Part shown: positions 63,003 through 64,000 of the stretch, in pieces
Position numbering within the stretch: the stretch's first letter is position 1
Layout: the number at the start of each line of letters is the position of its first letter
From: Ariolimax columbianus
Taxonomy: Eukaryota > Mollusca > Gastropoda > Stylommatophora > Arionidae
Length of the DNA stretch: 64,000 nucleotides
NCBI GenBank assembly: GCA_036924085.1
Contig: JAVGWX010000009.1
Location: forward strand, 60,346,512-60,410,511
Direction: 5' to 3'
The notes under the pieces: model-generated
Seen by the model: only the letters and a program-made list of their open reading frames with translations
Database searches by the model: none
What the model was told of the DNA's origin: nothing
Program-made: the position numbers and the translations under genes

Positions 63003-64000
63003 TATTTGTATTTGTTGTCTGGCCAGTACTATCGGCTCTAAGAATACTGACACACATAACTGTGTCCTGTCTGGCCAGCACTATCGACTCTAAGAATACT
63101 GACACACATAACTGTGTCCTGTCTGGCCAGCACTATCGGCTCTAAGAATACTGACACACATAACTGTTTCCTGTCTGGCCAGCACTATCGACTCTAAGAA
63201 TACTGACACACATAACTGTGTCCTGTCTGGCCAGCACTATCGACTCTAACAATACTGAGACACATAACTGTGTCCTGTCTGGCCAGCACTATCGACTCTA
63301 AGAATACTGACACACATAACTGTGTCCCTTCTGGCCAGCACTATCGACTCTAACAATACTGAGACACATAACTGTGTCCCTTCTGGCCAGCACTATCGAC
63401 TCTAACAATACTGAGACACATACCTGTGTCCCTTCTGGCCAGCACTATCGACTCTAACAATACTGAGACACATAACTGTGTCCCTTCTGGCCAGCACTAT
63501 CGACTCTTACAATACTGAGACACATAACTGTGTCCCTTCTGGCCAGCACTATCGACTCTAACAATACTGAGACACATAACTGTGTCCTGTCTGGCCAGCA
63601 CTATCGGCTCTAACAATACTGAGACACATAACTGTGTCCTGTCTGGCCAGCACTATCGGCTCTAACAATACTGAGACACATAACTGTGTCCCTTCTGGCC
63701 AGCACTATCGACTCTAACAATACTGAGACACATAACTGTGTCCCTTCTGGCCAGCACTATCGACTCTAACAATACTGAGACACATACCTGTGTCCCTTCT
63801 GGCCAGCACTATCGACTCTAACAATACTGAGACACATACCTGTGTCCCTTCTGGCCAGCACTATCGGCTCTAACAATACTGAGACACATAACTGTGTCCC
63901 TTCTGGCCAGCACTATCGACTCTAACAATACTGAGACACATAACTGTGTCCCTTCTGGCCAGCACTATCGACTCTAACAATACTGAGACACATACCTGTG
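63003..64000. repeat. 52-bp minisatellite, about 19 units, runs off the window
   Basis: Unit cctgtctggccagcactatc gactctaagaatactgacac acataactgtgt. Drifts rightward to a subtype with aacaatactgagacacat and gtcccttctgg, so the array has directional sub-families. Confidence 0.97.

Overview
This is animal nuclear DNA, not bacterial or phage sequence. It holds one recognisable cellular gene, a p38-type MAP kinase on the + strand. Ten exons (4074-42935, 822 coding bases, one open frame across every junction) give about 273 residues, from the end of the N-lobe to the stop codon. The first exons, with the P-loop and the ATP-binding lysine, lie upstream of base 1. The catalytic aspartate, DFG, TGY activation loop, APE and the C-terminal common-docking region can all be read. 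Introns are 1.2-8 kb and filled with repeats. Large introns, tRNA-derived SINEs, RTE-like LINEs and RNase-H-bearing I-like LINEs suggest a lophotrochozoan, perhaps a mollusc. That is an inference and the species is not identified.

Layout. 1-4073: intron upstream of the first visible exon, with an RTE-like LINE remnant and a SINE carrying an internal 33-bp expansion. 4074-42935: the p38 exons, with introns holding (a) six readable 5'-truncated copies of one I-like LINE with RT, RNase H and a Cys-rich tail, ending in (GAA)n: three long (12935-15794 -, 33264-36073 +, 39140-41514 -), two short (16475-16889 -, 37131-37602 +) and one short copy inside another repeat (9208-9611 +), plus an older relative at 19695-20294; (b) fragments of RTE/CR1-like LINEs; (c) pogo/Tigger and Tc1-mariner transposase relics; (d) a palindromic MITE; (e) several minisatellites. 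43053-44357: a hAT-like non-autonomous element beginning 117 bp after the stop codon. 44.4-56.4 kb: intergenic, with LINE and SINE fragments. 56.4-59.8 kb: a large pyrimidine-rich minisatellite. 60.3-61.6 kb: an RTE-like LINE with a SINE inserted in it. 62.7-64.0 kb: two further minisatellites, the last running off the window.

How the parts relate. The mobile elements form a small ecology. One SINE family ends in the same (GAA)n tail as the I-like LINE. Two SINE families with different heads share a central core. One LINE insertion can be dated against an unfilled copy of its target repeat in the same window. Repeats also touch the host gene: an interspersed repeat lies just upstream of two p38 acceptors, and one acceptor has been copied in tandem upstream of its exon. 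I found no defence system, operon or unknown enzyme. The novelty here is in repeat structure and its effect on splicing.
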